Shown here one piece after another: positions 1-13,238 of a DNA stretch of 64,000 nt; position 1 is the first letter of the stretch; each line of letters opens with the position of its first letter. This DNA comes from Sedimenticola_A sp040506895 (lineage in GTDB: Bacteria > Pseudomonadota > Gammaproteobacteria > Chromatiales > Chromatiaceae). The stretch is taken from positions 2,279,116 through 2,343,115 of the forward strand of contig JBEVVY010000001.1 in NCBI GenBank assembly GCA_040506895.1, in the 5' to 3' direction. The position numbers and the translations under genes were made by a program. Under the pieces are notes generated by a model. The model did no database searches, was not told where the DNA came from, and worked only from the letters and a program-made list of their open reading frames with translations.

Positions 1-91
1 CGCTGCCGCTCACCCCAGGCGAGGCGCGTATTCTACGCATCCTCAGGACCAGGTCAAGCAATTATTTGATCAACCCGATCCGGCACCCCGA
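1..91 (-). repeat. rRNA operon leader fragment (copy of 6429-6519)
   Basis: These 91 bases are identical to 6429-6519, which lies in the leader between the promoter and the 16S gene of the rRNA operon in this window. The next base differs (92 g versus 6520 a). The fragment therefore belongs to the leader of a second rRNA operon, transcribed leftwards and lying beyond the left edge. The 91-bp length matches the duplications at both N gaps, so position 1 is probably a contig end at a branch of the assembly graph. Confidence 0.85.
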
Positions 92-155
92 GAGGCGCCC
101 AAGTCCGATTTCGATCTCTGCCGAAACGGCAAAATCTGCAACAGACGAGCGGCGC

Positions 156-183
156 ATTATACGGAGATCACGAAGCCATGCAA
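156..183 (-). promoter_or_regulatory. rRNA P1-type promoter for an operon left of the window
   Basis: On the minus strand a -35 box TTGCAT (178-183) and a perfect -10 box TATAAT (156-161) are separated by 16 bp, the spacing typical of rRNA P1 promoters. A GC-rich discriminator follows, as expected for stringently controlled promoters. Upstream, 184-215 is very AT-rich and could act as an UP element. Architecture and spacing match the promoter at 6585-6612. The transcript would start near 149 and run off the left edge. Confidence 0.8.
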
Positions 184-299
184 CAATCTTTTTATGAATT
201 TGAAATATTTTTTATCGGCAGAAAGCCTGGCTCTCGATTGCAAGCCCAAAAGTAACGAAACGCGGATAAAATAATCCTTCAAATACCCATTCAGAACCT

Positions 300-878
300 A
301 TGATCAAAAAGCCCAGACTTACCGATATTTGCCATGACAAGATCGGCTCTCTGTTACGAGCCGGTGATTGCGCCATAGATGCGACTGCAGGCAACGGGCA
401 TGACACGCTCTTTCTATCGAGAGCGGTTGGAGAGACAGGCCATGTAATCGGCTTCGACATACAAGCCTCGGCTATAGAAAGCACGCAGTTGCGACTCAGG
501 GAGTACCGGGCCCCATCAAAGGTCACCCTCATCCTCGATAGCCACGACAGCATGTCAAAACACATCCCTGAGACCTGCAGATCACGCATCAGGGCAATTG
601 TGTTCAATCTTGGCTACCTCCCAGGCAGCAACAAGAGAATCATCACCAGGGCAGAAGAGACATTGCCGGCGATCGAACAGGCTCTCGACCTGTTGATGCC
701 CGGCGGCCTGCTATCGATCATGGCATACCCGGGCCATAGCGGCGGAAGAGAAGAGACCGACCGGGTGGTAGACCTTATCTGTTCACTTGAAGCGGAAGTC
801 TTCGGCACCAGTGTCACGCGGAGCGAATCAGAAAACGGCCCGGCACTGCTGATGGCGATACGACACCAAAACAGTTGA
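300..878 (+). CDS. MnmM/YtqB-like SAM-dependent methyltransferase (PF06962 family)
   Basis: A 192-aa class I methyltransferase. The SAM-binding motif DATAGNGHDT lies at residues 27-36 and the family motif FNLGYLPG near 102-109; both are typical of the rRNA_methylase/YtqB family. In Bacillus the family member MnmM methylates the 5-aminomethyl group of the tRNA wobble uridine, so a tRNA target is an inference from family. The gene stands alone, divergent from the rRNA promoter at 156-183 and convergent with the rRNA operon to its right. No strong ribosome binding site precedes the ATG. Most gammaproteobacteria perform this step with MnmC, so the substrate here is not certain. Confidence 0.82.
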   Translation: MIKKPRLTDICHDKIGSLLRAGDCAIDATAGNGHDTLFLSRAVGETGHVIGFDIQASAIESTQLRLREYRAPSKVTLILDSHDSMSKHIPETCRSRIRAIVFNLGYLPGSNKRIITRAEETLPAIEQALDLLMPGGLLSIMAYPGHSGGREETDRVVDLICSLEAEVFGTSVTRSESENGPALLMAIRHQNS

Positions 879-906
879 AGCTTGTTTTATTGCGCGCAAA
901 GAAAAA

Positions 907-930
907 GCCCATCCTCGAATGAGGATGGGC
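907..930 (-). terminator. Rho-independent terminator of the rRNA operon
   Basis: A perfect 10-bp stem (907-916 with 921-930) closes a 4-base loop. On the minus strand it is followed by TTTTTC, so it ends leftward transcription coming from the 5S gene. It lies about 17 bp beyond the 5S 3' end. Confidence 0.9.
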
Positions 931-946
931 TGTTCCTTTAATTAAA

Positions 947-1032
947 GCCTGGCAGTGACCTACTCTCACATGGGGAGACCCCACACTACCATCGGCGATG
1001 CACCGTTTCACTTCTGAGTTCGAGATGGGATC
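947..1032 (-). other. 5S rRNA 3' portion, duplicated by the assembly
   Basis: These bases are the 3' 86 nucleotides of a 5S gene and are identical to 1238-1323. Together with five flanking bases they form an exact 91-bp duplication (942-1032 and 1233-1323) on either side of an N gap of exactly 200 bases. It is best read as an unmerged contig overlap and not as a second 5S gene. Confidence 0.88.
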
Positions 1033-1232
1033 NNNNNNNNNNNNNNNNNNNNNNNNNNNNNNNNNNNNNNNNNNNNNNNNNNNNNNNNNNNNNNNNNNNN
1101 NNNNNNNNNNNNNNNNNNNNNNNNNNNNNNNNNNNNNNNNNNNNNNNNNNNNNNNNNNNNNNNNNNNNNNNNNNNNNNNNNNNNNNNNNNNNNNNNNNNN
1201 NNNNNNNNNNNNNNNNNNNNNNNNNNNNNNNN
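1033..1232. other. Assembly gap (200 N)
   Basis: The gap is exactly 200 N and is flanked by exact 91-bp direct copies. The size looks like a scaffolder default, so the real distance is probably an overlap of 91 bp and not a 200-bp gap. Confidence 0.97.
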
Positions 1233-1237
1233 TTAAA

Positions 1238-1355
1238 GCCTGGCAGTGACCTACTCTCACATGGGGAGACCCCACACTACCATCGGCGATGCACCGTTTC
1301 ACTTCTGAGTTCGAGATGGGATCAGGTGGTACCAGTGCTCTATGGCCGCCAGGCA
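1238..1355 (-). rRNA. rrf: 5S ribosomal RNA
   Basis: About 118 nt that match bacterial 5S rRNA on the minus strand. The 5' end reads TGCCTGGCGGCC and pairs with the 3' GCCAGGC end, and the CCATCTCGAACTCAGAAGTG core is present. It is the last gene of the leftward 16S-23S-5S operon, 128 bp beyond the 23S 3' end, and is followed after the gap by the terminator at 907-930. Confidence 0.95.
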
Positions 1356-1483
1356 AACTGGTGTGCAAGTCGTCTACGCGTCTTGCTAGCGTTTGGTTAG
1401 ATTCGTATCTAAACGAGTATCGTGGGTTGTTGTTGCGTTTGCTTGAGTTGCTACCAACACCACAAAATGTTTGGGTGTTATAT

Positions 1484-4369
<2,886 letters not shown>

Positions 4370-4506
4370 ATATAACCCCAAAAACTCTGGGGCGCCGGTA
4401 TGGTCAACTCGTTCTCGCAAATGCAACATACCCAAGTAACTAATTTCTTTGAGAAAATTAGTACTTTTGATAAATAGATACTCATCTATCTACAAATCTA
4501 ACCAAA

Positions 4507-4519
4507 TTGTTAAAGAGCA
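4507..4519 (-). promoter_or_regulatory. boxA antitermination site in the 16S-23S spacer
   Basis: The minus strand reads TGCTCTTTAACAA, identical to the E. coli rRNA boxA bound by NusB-S10 to prevent Rho-dependent termination. It lies in the 267-bp spacer (4370-4636), which contains no tRNA gene. Confidence 0.85.
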
Positions 4520-4636
4520 ACACTTCGCATAAATGCAAAGTGACAAACCAAAAGGCTTGGCACTTGGCACTCTCGAAGTGCTCAATCGATCAGGTAATTT
4601 GTGTGGATGCTCCGAAAGGCTTGATCAGCTTTCTTT

Positions 4637-6181
<1,545 letters not shown>

Positions 6182-6318
6182 AGTTTGACTGTCCCTTTTA
6201 GGGGGACAAATCCTTGCTCGACAAATCACTAATCGATTCTTGGAATTGATAGATGCTTCGTCGATATTAATGGCTTCTCAACCACTGACGGAGCACCCAC
6301 ACAAATTACCTAACCTGA

Positions 6319-6331
6319 TTGTTAAAGAGCT
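6319..6331 (-). promoter_or_regulatory. boxA-like antitermination site in the rRNA leader
   Basis: The minus strand reads AGCTCTTTAACAA, one base from the consensus boxA, about 140 bp upstream of the 16S 5' end. Its position in the leader matches that of E. coli rRNA operons. Confidence 0.75.
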
Positions 6332-6584
6332 GCTGAACTTTCGCTCAGCGAAGACCGTCAATTATGACCATCTCCTGCTGCGCCGTCAAGACCTTATCGA
6401 CCTCAACCGCGCGCCTGTTCGTGCCGGACGCTGCCGCTCACCCCAGGCGAGGCGCGTATTCTACGCATCCTCAGGACCAGGTCAAGCAATTATTTGATCA
6501 ACCCGATCCGGCACCCCGAAGGGCCTTGTCGTCCTCGATCGGATGCCGCTGTTTGCGGCCACATCTCCCCGGGACGAGGCGCGC

Positions 6585-6612
6585 ATTATACGCACCTGAT
6601 TAAGGGGTGCAA
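6585..6612 (-). promoter_or_regulatory. rRNA P1-type promoter of the operon in the window
   Basis: On the minus strand a -35 box TTGCAC (6607-6612) and a -10 box TATAAT (6585-6590) are 16 bp apart, followed by a GC-rich discriminator. The layout matches the promoter at 156-183. The transcript would start near 6578, about 400 bp upstream of the 16S gene. It sits only 41 bp beyond the tyrS stop codon. Confidence 0.82.
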
Positions 6613-6653
6613 GACAATGTTACGAAAAAATGAAAACGTCCCGTGCCGAGCGC

Positions 6654-7853
6654 TCAGTTCAGGGTGACGCGAGCAAAACGGCGCTTGCCGACCTGGTAGA
6701 TTTCGGTACTGCCCGACATGCAGGCCAGCCCTTTATCCTCAACGCGCTCACCATTGATCTTCACTGCGCCCTGCTTGATCATCCGCATCGCCTCAGAGGT
6801 GCTGGAGACCAGGCCGGCATCCTTCAGCAGGTTGGCGATGGGCAGCCCCTCCGGACCCGCATCCAGGGAGACTTCAGGCATGTCGTCAGGCATGGCGCCC
6901 TTGCGGAAACGGGCCACGAAGTTCTCGTTGGCCTTCTCGGCATCGGCCGCCGTATGGAACCGCTCGACCAGTTCCATGGCCAGCATCACCTTGGCATCCC
7001 TTGGATTCCTGCCGCTCTCGACCTCCTGGCGAAGCGCGTTCACCTCGGACATAGGCTTGAAGCTGAGCAGTTCGAAGTAGCGCCACATCAGGTCATCGGA
7101 GATGGACATGATCTTGCCGAACATATCATCCGGCTTGTCCGCGATACCGACATAGTTGTTAAGGGACTTGGACATCTTCTGCACGCCGTCGAGCCCCTCC
7201 AGGATCGGCATGGTCAGGGCCACCTGGGGGTCCTGGCCGTAAGCCTCCTGCAGCTGGCGCCCTACTAGAAGATTGAACTTCTGGTCGGTACCGCCGAGCT
7301 CCACGTCCGCCTTCATGGCCACGGAATCGTAGCCCTGGACCAAGGGGTAGAGAAACTCGTGGATGGAGATGGACTGGCCACCCTTGTAACGCTTGTTGAA
7401 ATCGTCCCGCTCGAGCATCCGCGCCACGGTGTGCCTGGCCGCCAGTTGGATCATGTCGGAGGCCTTCATCTCCCCCATCCAGGAGGAGTTGAAGAAGACC
7501 GTGGTCTTCTCCGCATCCAGGATCTTGAACACCTGGTGCTCGTAGGTCTTGGCGTTCTCCAGTACCTCGTCCCGTGTCAGTGGCGGGCGGGTGGCGCTCT
7601 TGCCGGTAGGATCGCCGATCATGGCGGTAAAATCGCCGATCAGGAACATCACCTCATGACCCAGGTCCTGGAACTGGCGCAGTTTGTTGATCAGCACCGT
7701 ATGGCCGAGATGCAGATCCGGCGCGGTCGGATCGAAACCCGCCTTGATACGCAGGGGCTTGCCGCGCTCGAGCTTTTTAATGAGCGCCTCTTCCAACAGT
7801 ATCTCGTCGACACCGCGCCGAATGATTTCCATCGCCTCTGCGACCGAAGCCAT
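6654..7853 (-). CDS. tyrS: Tyrosyl-tRNA synthetase
   Basis: A 399-aa class I aminoacyl-tRNA synthetase that charges tRNA-Tyr in the cytoplasm. The HIGH motif appears as HLGH (residues 48-51) and the second signature as KMSKS (226-230). The C-terminal 65 or so residues form the S4 RNA-binding domain. The KMSKS form and 399-aa length are those of the shorter beta/gammaproteobacterial type, unlike the KFGKT form of E. coli. The start is supported by GAGGTG a few bases upstream. The gene is divergent from the M23 peptidase gene and reads in the same direction as the rRNA operon that follows, but that operon has its own promoter. Confidence 0.97.
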   Translation of the reverse strand: MASVAEAMEIIRRGVDEILLEEALIKKLERGKPLRIKAGFDPTAPDLHLGHTVLINKLRQFQDLGHEVMFLIGDFTAMIGDPTGKSATRPPLTRDEVLENAKTYEHQVFKILDAEKTTVFFNSSWMGEMKASDMIQLAARHTVARMLERDDFNKRYKGGQSISIHEFLYPLVQGYDSVAMKADVELGGTDQKFNLLVGRQLQEAYGQDPQVALTMPILEGLDGVQKMSKSLNNYVGIADKPDDMFGKIMSISDDLMWRYFELLSFKPMSEVNALRQEVESGRNPRDAKVMLAMELVERFHTAADAEKANENFVARFRKGAMPDDMPEVSLDAGPEGLPIANLLKDAGLVSSTSEAMRMIKQGAVKINGERVEDKGLACMSGSTEIYQVGKRRFARVTLN

Positions 7854-8064
7854 GATTCACCTCTCAACCGGAATTTGTAAGGGCGCACAATTTACAGGAT
7901 GAAGCGGGAAAAAGTAACTCTTTCCTTATAGATTATTACTCTGTAGAGCCCGAAAAGACCTTGCCAAAGACCGCCCATGCCAGTATCGTGCTGAAAAACA
8001 ACCCTAGGCAAAGCCCAGCTTTTAGGCAATAATTGCTTGAAAATCGAGGGTTTAGCGTCAAAAC

Positions 8065-9576
8065 ATGATCAAAGACTACAAATCCCGTGACGATCTGAGC
8101 AGTTCCCCTGGCCACAAGCGCCATCCGCGACTCGGCCTGGCAGCCCTCTTGACCCTCATTTTAAGTGCAACAGCGATCTACGCCTCCCTACAGATCATGG
8201 AGGGAGACACCGTCGATCCGCAGGGTGTCACGAACCAATCCGCGCCACTGGCGACCCTTCCCCCCAAGCAGGAAGTGACCGCCATTGCAGTCCCGTTGAG
8301 CCTGCCGGCGCTGGACACAGAGGATGCAGAGGCGCCAGCTGAAGTATCCGTGCCTTCTCTTCAGACAACACCCCTGACCTTGCCAGCCCCCGTGCAGGGC
8401 GAACAACCCGACACGGCCGCACCCGCTGCGCAGAGCGCCGTTGTCAGCACCACACCGGCGCCGGCTCCCGGCCGCTGGATCGAGGAGAGCGTGAAATCGG
8501 GCGACTCCCTGGCCCGCATCTTCTCCCGGCTGGAACTCTCTGCAAACCTTCTGCACCGAATCGTTCACAGCAGCAAGGAGGCGAAACAGCTGGCCAATAT
8601 CCGTCCTGGCGAGACCCTCAGGGTACGGCTTGACGACGAAGACGAACTGCTAGAGCTGGTGCACCAGCGCAGCCCCGTGCTCAGCCTTCGGATCCAGCCA
8701 CAGGGCGAGAGTTTCGAAACCCAACTCATCGAGCGCGACCTGGAAACACGCACCGCGACGGTGTCAGGCACCATCACCGACTCCCTCTACCAGAGCGCCC
8801 AGCGCGCGGGCCTGGATGATTCACTCATCATGGAGCTGGCCAATATCTTCGGCTGGGATATCGACTTCGCCCTTGAGATCCGCTCCGGTGATACCTTCAG
8901 CATGATCTACGAAGAGAAGTACCTGGATGGCGACAAGTACCGCAACGGCGCCATCCTCGCCGCTGAATTCATCAACCAGGGTCGCGTGGTAAGGGCTGTA
9001 CGCTACGAGGACGAGCATGGCGATGGCAGTTACTTCTCGCCCGACGGCAAAAGCATGCGCAAGGCGTTCCTTCGTGCGCCGGTGGATTTCCGCCGCATCT
9101 CCTCCCGTTTCACCCGCGAGCGTTATCACCCGGTACTGGGCAAGAAGCGCCCTCACCGCGGCGTGGACTATGCCGCCTCCACCGGCACACCGATCAAGGC
9201 CGCTGGCGATGGCAAGGTGATCTATCGCGGCAGAAAGGGCGGCTATGGCCGCACCATCATTATTCAGCACGGCCAGAAATACACCACCCTCTACGCACAC
9301 ATGTCCAAGTACCGCGGCAAGGTAAAGAACGGCAGCCGCGTGCGCCAGGGGCAGGTGATCGGCTATGTCGGCAAAAGCGGACTGGCCACCGGCCCCCACC
9401 TGCACTACGAGTTCAGGGTGAACGGCGTACACCGCAATCCGCTGACCGTGAAGCTACCGGCCGCCGAACCGATCGCGAAAAAATACCGGGCCGACTTCAA
9501 GCAGAAGAGCGCACCGCTGCTCACCCGCCTGGACCTGGTCTCGCAGACCATGCTGGCCACGGCCGAGGCCCGCTAG
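8065..9576 (+). CDS. M23-family peptidoglycan endopeptidase, MepM/YebA-like
   Basis: A 503-aa envelope protein predicted to cleave peptidoglycan cross-links. Residues 24-43 form an N-terminal membrane anchor. A Pro/Ala-rich linker follows to about residue 135, then an OapA/LysM-like domain (VKSGDSLARIFSRLEL region), an intermediate domain, and the M23 LytM domain. Zinc ligands are visible in HRGVDYA (H364, D368) and HLHYEF (H445, H447). All catalytic elements are present, so it should be active. It is followed after 19 bp by anmK, which recycles cell-wall sugar, and the two probably form an operon for wall turnover. Confidence 0.9.
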   Translation: MIKDYKSRDDLSSSPGHKRHPRLGLAALLTLILSATAIYASLQIMEGDTVDPQGVTNQSAPLATLPPKQEVTAIAVPLSLPALDTEDAEAPAEVSVPSLQTTPLTLPAPVQGEQPDTAAPAAQSAVVSTTPAPAPGRWIEESVKSGDSLARIFSRLELSANLLHRIVHSSKEAKQLANIRPGETLRVRLDDEDELLELVHQRSPVLSLRIQPQGESFETQLIERDLETRTATVSGTITDSLYQSAQRAGLDDSLIMELANIFGWDIDFALEIRSGDTFSMIYEEKYLDGDKYRNGAILAAEFINQGRVVRAVRYEDEHGDGSYFSPDGKSMRKAFLRAPVDFRRISSRFTRERYHPVLGKKRPHRGVDYAASTGTPIKAAGDGKVIYRGRKGGYGRTIIIQHGQKYTTLYAHMSKYRGKVKNGSRVRQGQVIGYVGKSGLATGPHLHYEFRVNGVHRNPLTVKLPAAEPIAKKYRADFKQKSAPLLTRLDLVSQTMLATAEAR

Positions 9577-9595
9577 GACCCCCCGCCTGACCACC

Positions 9596-10708
9596 ATGCA
9601 GGGCGAGCTCTATATTGGCCTGATGTCCGGCACCAGCATGGACGGCATCGATGCCGTCCTCGCCCGCATCGACTCTGCGGGCATCGATCTCCTGGAACAC
9701 AGCACATCCCCCTGGCCCGAACAACTCCAGGCCCAACTCCGGGAACTGGCCACGCCAGGGCAGGCGGATATCGACCTCCTGGGTAGCCTCGACAACCAGG
9801 TGGCCGAGCAGTTCGCCCGTGCCGCAAGCGGGCTGCTGGAGCAATCCGGCATCGCGGCAGCGGATATCACGGCCATCGGCTCCCACGGCCAGACGGTACG
9901 GCACAGACCGACCCCACCCCACCCCTTCACCCTGCAGATTGGCGACCCGAGCCTGATCGCCGAGCGTACAGGTATCACGGTGGTGGCCGACTTCCGGCGT
10001 CGGGACATGGCCGCCGGAGGCGAGGGAGCACCCCTGGTACCCGCATTCCACGCAGACGTTTTCAGCCATGCCGAGGAAGAGCGTGTGATACTCAACCTTG
10101 GCGGCATTGCCAACATCACCCAGCTGCCTGCAGGCGCAGCGGAAACGGCACGCGGCTTCGACACGGGCCCCGCAAACACCCTGCTGGACCACTGGGCAAG
10201 AAAAAAGCAGGGAATCCCACGGGACGAAAATGGCGCATGGGCAGCCAGCGGCAAGGTGAACGCCGCACTGCTGCGGGACCTGCTGGACGACGACTACTTC
10301 GAAATGGCACCGCCGAAAAGCACCGGGCCGGAATACTTCAGCCCCGGGTGGCTCGAGAAGCGGCTGCACGATCACCCCGGCCTGGCGGCAGAAGATATTC
10401 AGGCCACTCTCACTGCGTTGACTGCAGCGAGTATCGAACAGGCCATCAGGGCACACGCCCCGGGGTGTGGGCGGCTGATCGTCTGCGGCGGCGGCATCAA
10501 CAACGGGGAGTTGATGCGCCAGCTCACCGATCGCCTGCAACCTGTCCCCGTGGAGTCATCAGCGGATCACGGCATCGACCCGGAACAGGTGGAGGCCCTC
10601 GCCTTCGCCTGGCTGGCCAGCCGGACCATGCACAGACAGCCGGGCAACCTTCCCGGCGTCACCGGCGCCCGGCATCCCGTTATTCTGGGGGGAATCTACC
10701 CGGCCTGA
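9596..10708 (+). CDS. anmK: Anhydro-N-acetylmuramic acid kinase
   Basis: A 370-aa ASKHA-fold kinase that hydrolyses and phosphorylates 1,6-anhydro-MurNAc to MurNAc-6-phosphate in the cytoplasm during peptidoglycan recycling. The N-terminal phosphate-binding motif LMSGTSMDGIDA (residues 9-20) is diagnostic, and the NLGGIANIT and CGGGINN motifs are also present. Length equals that of E. coli AnmK. The ATG is 19 bp beyond the stop of the upstream M23 peptidase gene, with AGGA about 15 bp before it. Its stop lies four bases from the stop of the convergent clp gene, leaving no room for an intergenic terminator. Confidence 0.95.
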   Translation: MQGELYIGLMSGTSMDGIDAVLARIDSAGIDLLEHSTSPWPEQLQAQLRELATPGQADIDLLGSLDNQVAEQFARAASGLLEQSGIAAADITAIGSHGQTVRHRPTPPHPFTLQIGDPSLIAERTGITVVADFRRRDMAAGGEGAPLVPAFHADVFSHAEEERVILNLGGIANITQLPAGAAETARGFDTGPANTLLDHWARKKQGIPRDENGAWAASGKVNAALLRDLLDDDYFEMAPPKSTGPEYFSPGWLEKRLHDHPGLAAEDIQATLTALTAASIEQAIRAHAPGCGRLIVCGGGINNGELMRQLTDRLQPVPVESSADHGIDPEQVEALAFAWLASRTMHRQPGNLPGVTGARHPVILGGIYPA

Positions 10709-10712
10709 AGGG

Positions 10713-13157
10713 TCAGGATCTGTTCTCGATCCTGAAAACGATCTCACCCTCCTCGACCTGCAGCCGCACCTTGCTGCCATCCGGGCACTCTCCCCGGACG
10801 ATCCGCATGGCCAGGGGGTTCTCCACCTGCCGCTCCACCTCTCGCCGCAACGGCCTGGCACCGTAGACCGGATCGAAACCGTCCCTGGAGAGCTTGTCGA
10901 TAACCTCATCGGAGACATCGATGGTGATCTGACGCTGCTGCATACGACCAGCCAGTTCGGCCACGAACATCTGGGCAATTTCGGTCACATGCTCCCTCTC
11001 GAGATAATGGAAGACGATAATGTCATCGAGTCGGTTCAGGAACTCCGGCTTGAAGAACTTCTTCACCTCGTGCATCACCAGGGTCTTGGCCTCACTGTAG
11101 TCGGGTGTTGCCGACTGGATGAAGCCGATTGGGCGCTTCTCCGGCGAAAGGGACTCGGTACCCAGGTTGGAGGTGCCGATCAGGATAGTGTTACGGAAGG
11201 AGACATTGCGACCCTGGGCATCGGTCAGGCGACCCTCCTCCAGGATCTGCAGCAGCATATTGAAGACATCCGGATGGGCCTTCTCCACCTCATCCAGCAG
11301 GATCACCGTGTAAGGATTGCGCCGCACCTTCTCGGTCAGCTGCCCGCCCTCGCCATAACCGATGTAGCCGGGTGGCGCACCGATCATTTTCGAGACCTCG
11401 TGCCGCTCCATGTACTCGGACATATCGAGCCGCACGATTCTGGACTCATCATCCAGCAGAAACTGCGCCAGCGCCTTGGCCAGCTCGGTCTTTCCCACGC
11501 CCGTGGGACCGAGAAACAGAAACGAACCGATCGGCCTCCGTGGCGAGGTGATGCCCGCACGATTACGCCGAATGGCATCAGCAACCGCTTTCACCGCATC
11601 CTCCTGGCCGACAATGCGCTTGTGCAGATTCTCTTCCATGCGCACGAGCTTGGCGGCCTCGGTCTCCACCATGCGGGCCACCGGGATACCGGTCCAGCGC
11701 GAAACCACCTCGGCAATATCCTCAACCGTGACGGTATCATCGAGCCGGGTCCGCTCCCCCTCCCACTCACTGCGTGCCGACTGCAGCTGCTCCTCGACTT
11801 TCAATATCTCCATCTGCAACTGCGCGGCCCTTTCAAAATCCTGGGTATTGAACGCTTCGCTCTTGTCGCGCTGAAGATTCTGGTGCTGCTGCTCCAGGTC
11901 CTTCACATCATGGGGTATGGAGACCATGCGGATATGTTTACGCGAGCCCGCCTCGTCGATAAGATCCACCGCCTTGTCGGGCAGGTTCCTGTCATTGATG
12001 TAGCGTTCGGACAGGCTGGCAGCCCCCTCCAGGGCGTCCTGTTGATAACGCACGTTGTGGTGATGACTGTAGCGCTGTGCGATACCCTCGAGGATTGTCA
12101 CCGTCTCCCCGACCGTGGGCTCACGCACCAGGATCGGGTGGAAGCGGCGCTCGAGCGCCTTGTCCGCCTCGACGAAACGATGATACTCATCCAGGGTATC
12201 GGCACCGATCACCTGCAGAGAGCCCTGGGCCAGGGCGGTCTTCAGCATGCTCGGCGCATCGAGCCCGCCAGCCCCGGCACCCGCCCCAACCACCGAGTGG
12301 AGCTCATCGATAAAGAGAATCACCATGCCCCTGGCCTGAATGACCGCATCGCGCACCGTCTTCAGCCGCTCCTCGAACTCGCCGCGCATCTTCGCACCGG
12401 CAACGATTTCTGACATGTCCAGGGAGAGCAGGCGCTTGTTGAGCAGCGTATCCGGCACATCCGCCTCCACCATCCGCTGGGCGAGTCCCTCGACAATCAC
12501 CGTCTTGCCGACACCCGCTTCACCGATCAGGACCGGGTTGTTTTTCTTTCTCCGGGAGAGTGTCTGGATGACCTGGGCAATCTCCTCTTCACGACCGATC
12601 ACCGGGTCGAGTTCACCATTACGGGCCATCTCCGTGAGATCCTTGGTATACCTCCCCAGTGCATCCTGTTCACTCTCGGCATCGTCGCTGTTGATGGTGC
12701 GTCCGCCGCGAATCTCCTTCAGTGCACTGCGCGCCTTCGCCTGGCTGAGCCCGGCATCTATCAACACCCTGGAACAGTGCCCGGCACGGGAATCGAACAT
12801 GCCGAGAAACAGGGTACCTGTGGATATGTAGTCGTCGCCAAGGGATTTTGCCTCGTTCATGGCCACCTGAAAAAGCTCGCCCACCTCCTGGGATGCAACG
12901 ATCTGGCTCGCCTTCACCGGGGCGGCATTCTGGTAGTGGAGCAGCACCTGGTTGGTGATGTTGGCGACCAGTGTCTTGGGGTCAGGGCTCAACCGTTCGA
13001 GAACCTGGCGCGCCTCGGCATCCTGTTGCGAAAGCAACGCCAGAAGAATGAAGTCCGGCGTCAGCATGTTCTGCTGCCGGCTGACCAGTTCGGAGACTGC
13101 CAGCTCCAGGGTATGAAGGACCTTCTTGGTGCTCTGTTCGACGTAATTCTGAAACAT
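10713..13157 (-). CDS. clpC: ClpC-type AAA+ unfoldase (HSP100)
   Basis: An 814-aa HSP100 ATPase with two AAA+ modules. An N-terminal Clp repeat domain spans about 1-145. The first Walker A is GEAGVGKT and the second GPTGVGKT. Between the modules, the short DFERAAQLQMEILKVEEQL segment resembles the UVR-type middle domain of ClpC and not the long propeller of ClpB. The loop KRPIGF before FKPEFLNRLDD carries an IGF tripeptide like the ClpP-docking loop of ClpX, so it probably delivers substrates to ClpP. ClpC is best known from Firmicutes and cyanobacteria. The sensor region reads IGADTLDEY instead of the usual IGATTLDEY. No adaptor gene is adjacent. Confidence 0.85.
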   Translation of the reverse strand: MFQNYVEQSTKKVLHTLELAVSELVSRQQNMLTPDFILLALLSQQDAEARQVLERLSPDPKTLVANITNQVLLHYQNAAPVKASQIVASQEVGELFQVAMNEAKSLGDDYISTGTLFLGMFDSRAGHCSRVLIDAGLSQAKARSALKEIRGGRTINSDDAESEQDALGRYTKDLTEMARNGELDPVIGREEEIAQVIQTLSRRKKNNPVLIGEAGVGKTVIVEGLAQRMVEADVPDTLLNKRLLSLDMSEIVAGAKMRGEFEERLKTVRDAVIQARGMVILFIDELHSVVGAGAGAGGLDAPSMLKTALAQGSLQVIGADTLDEYHRFVEADKALERRFHPILVREPTVGETVTILEGIAQRYSHHHNVRYQQDALEGAASLSERYINDRNLPDKAVDLIDEAGSRKHIRMVSIPHDVKDLEQQHQNLQRDKSEAFNTQDFERAAQLQMEILKVEEQLQSARSEWEGERTRLDDTVTVEDIAEVVSRWTGIPVARMVETEAAKLVRMEENLHKRIVGQEDAVKAVADAIRRNRAGITSPRRPIGSFLFLGPTGVGKTELAKALAQFLLDDESRIVRLDMSEYMERHEVSKMIGAPPGYIGYGEGGQLTEKVRRNPYTVILLDEVEKAHPDVFNMLLQILEEGRLTDAQGRNVSFRNTILIGTSNLGTESLSPEKRPIGFIQSATPDYSEAKTLVMHEVKKFFKPEFLNRLDDIIVFHYLEREHVTEIAQMFVAELAGRMQQRQITIDVSDEVIDKLSRDGFDPVYGARPLRREVERQVENPLAMRIVRGECPDGSKVRLQVEEGEIVFRIENRS

Positions 13158-13238
13158 CAGGTATCCCGCCCTGTTGTTCTTTTCTACTTCAAATATAGAA
13201 GGTTAAGTCTGGTTGTGTATCTATCAGGGATGTCGGCA

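Noticed and set aside
942..1323. Two 5S rRNA genes in tandem
   Set aside because: The left copy is cut exactly at the N gap and is identical over 91 bp including flanking bases. It is a contig overlap.
8188..9432. Minus-strand frames opposite the M23 peptidase gene
   Set aside because: No ribosome sites or domains; the plus-strand gene has complete catalytic motifs.
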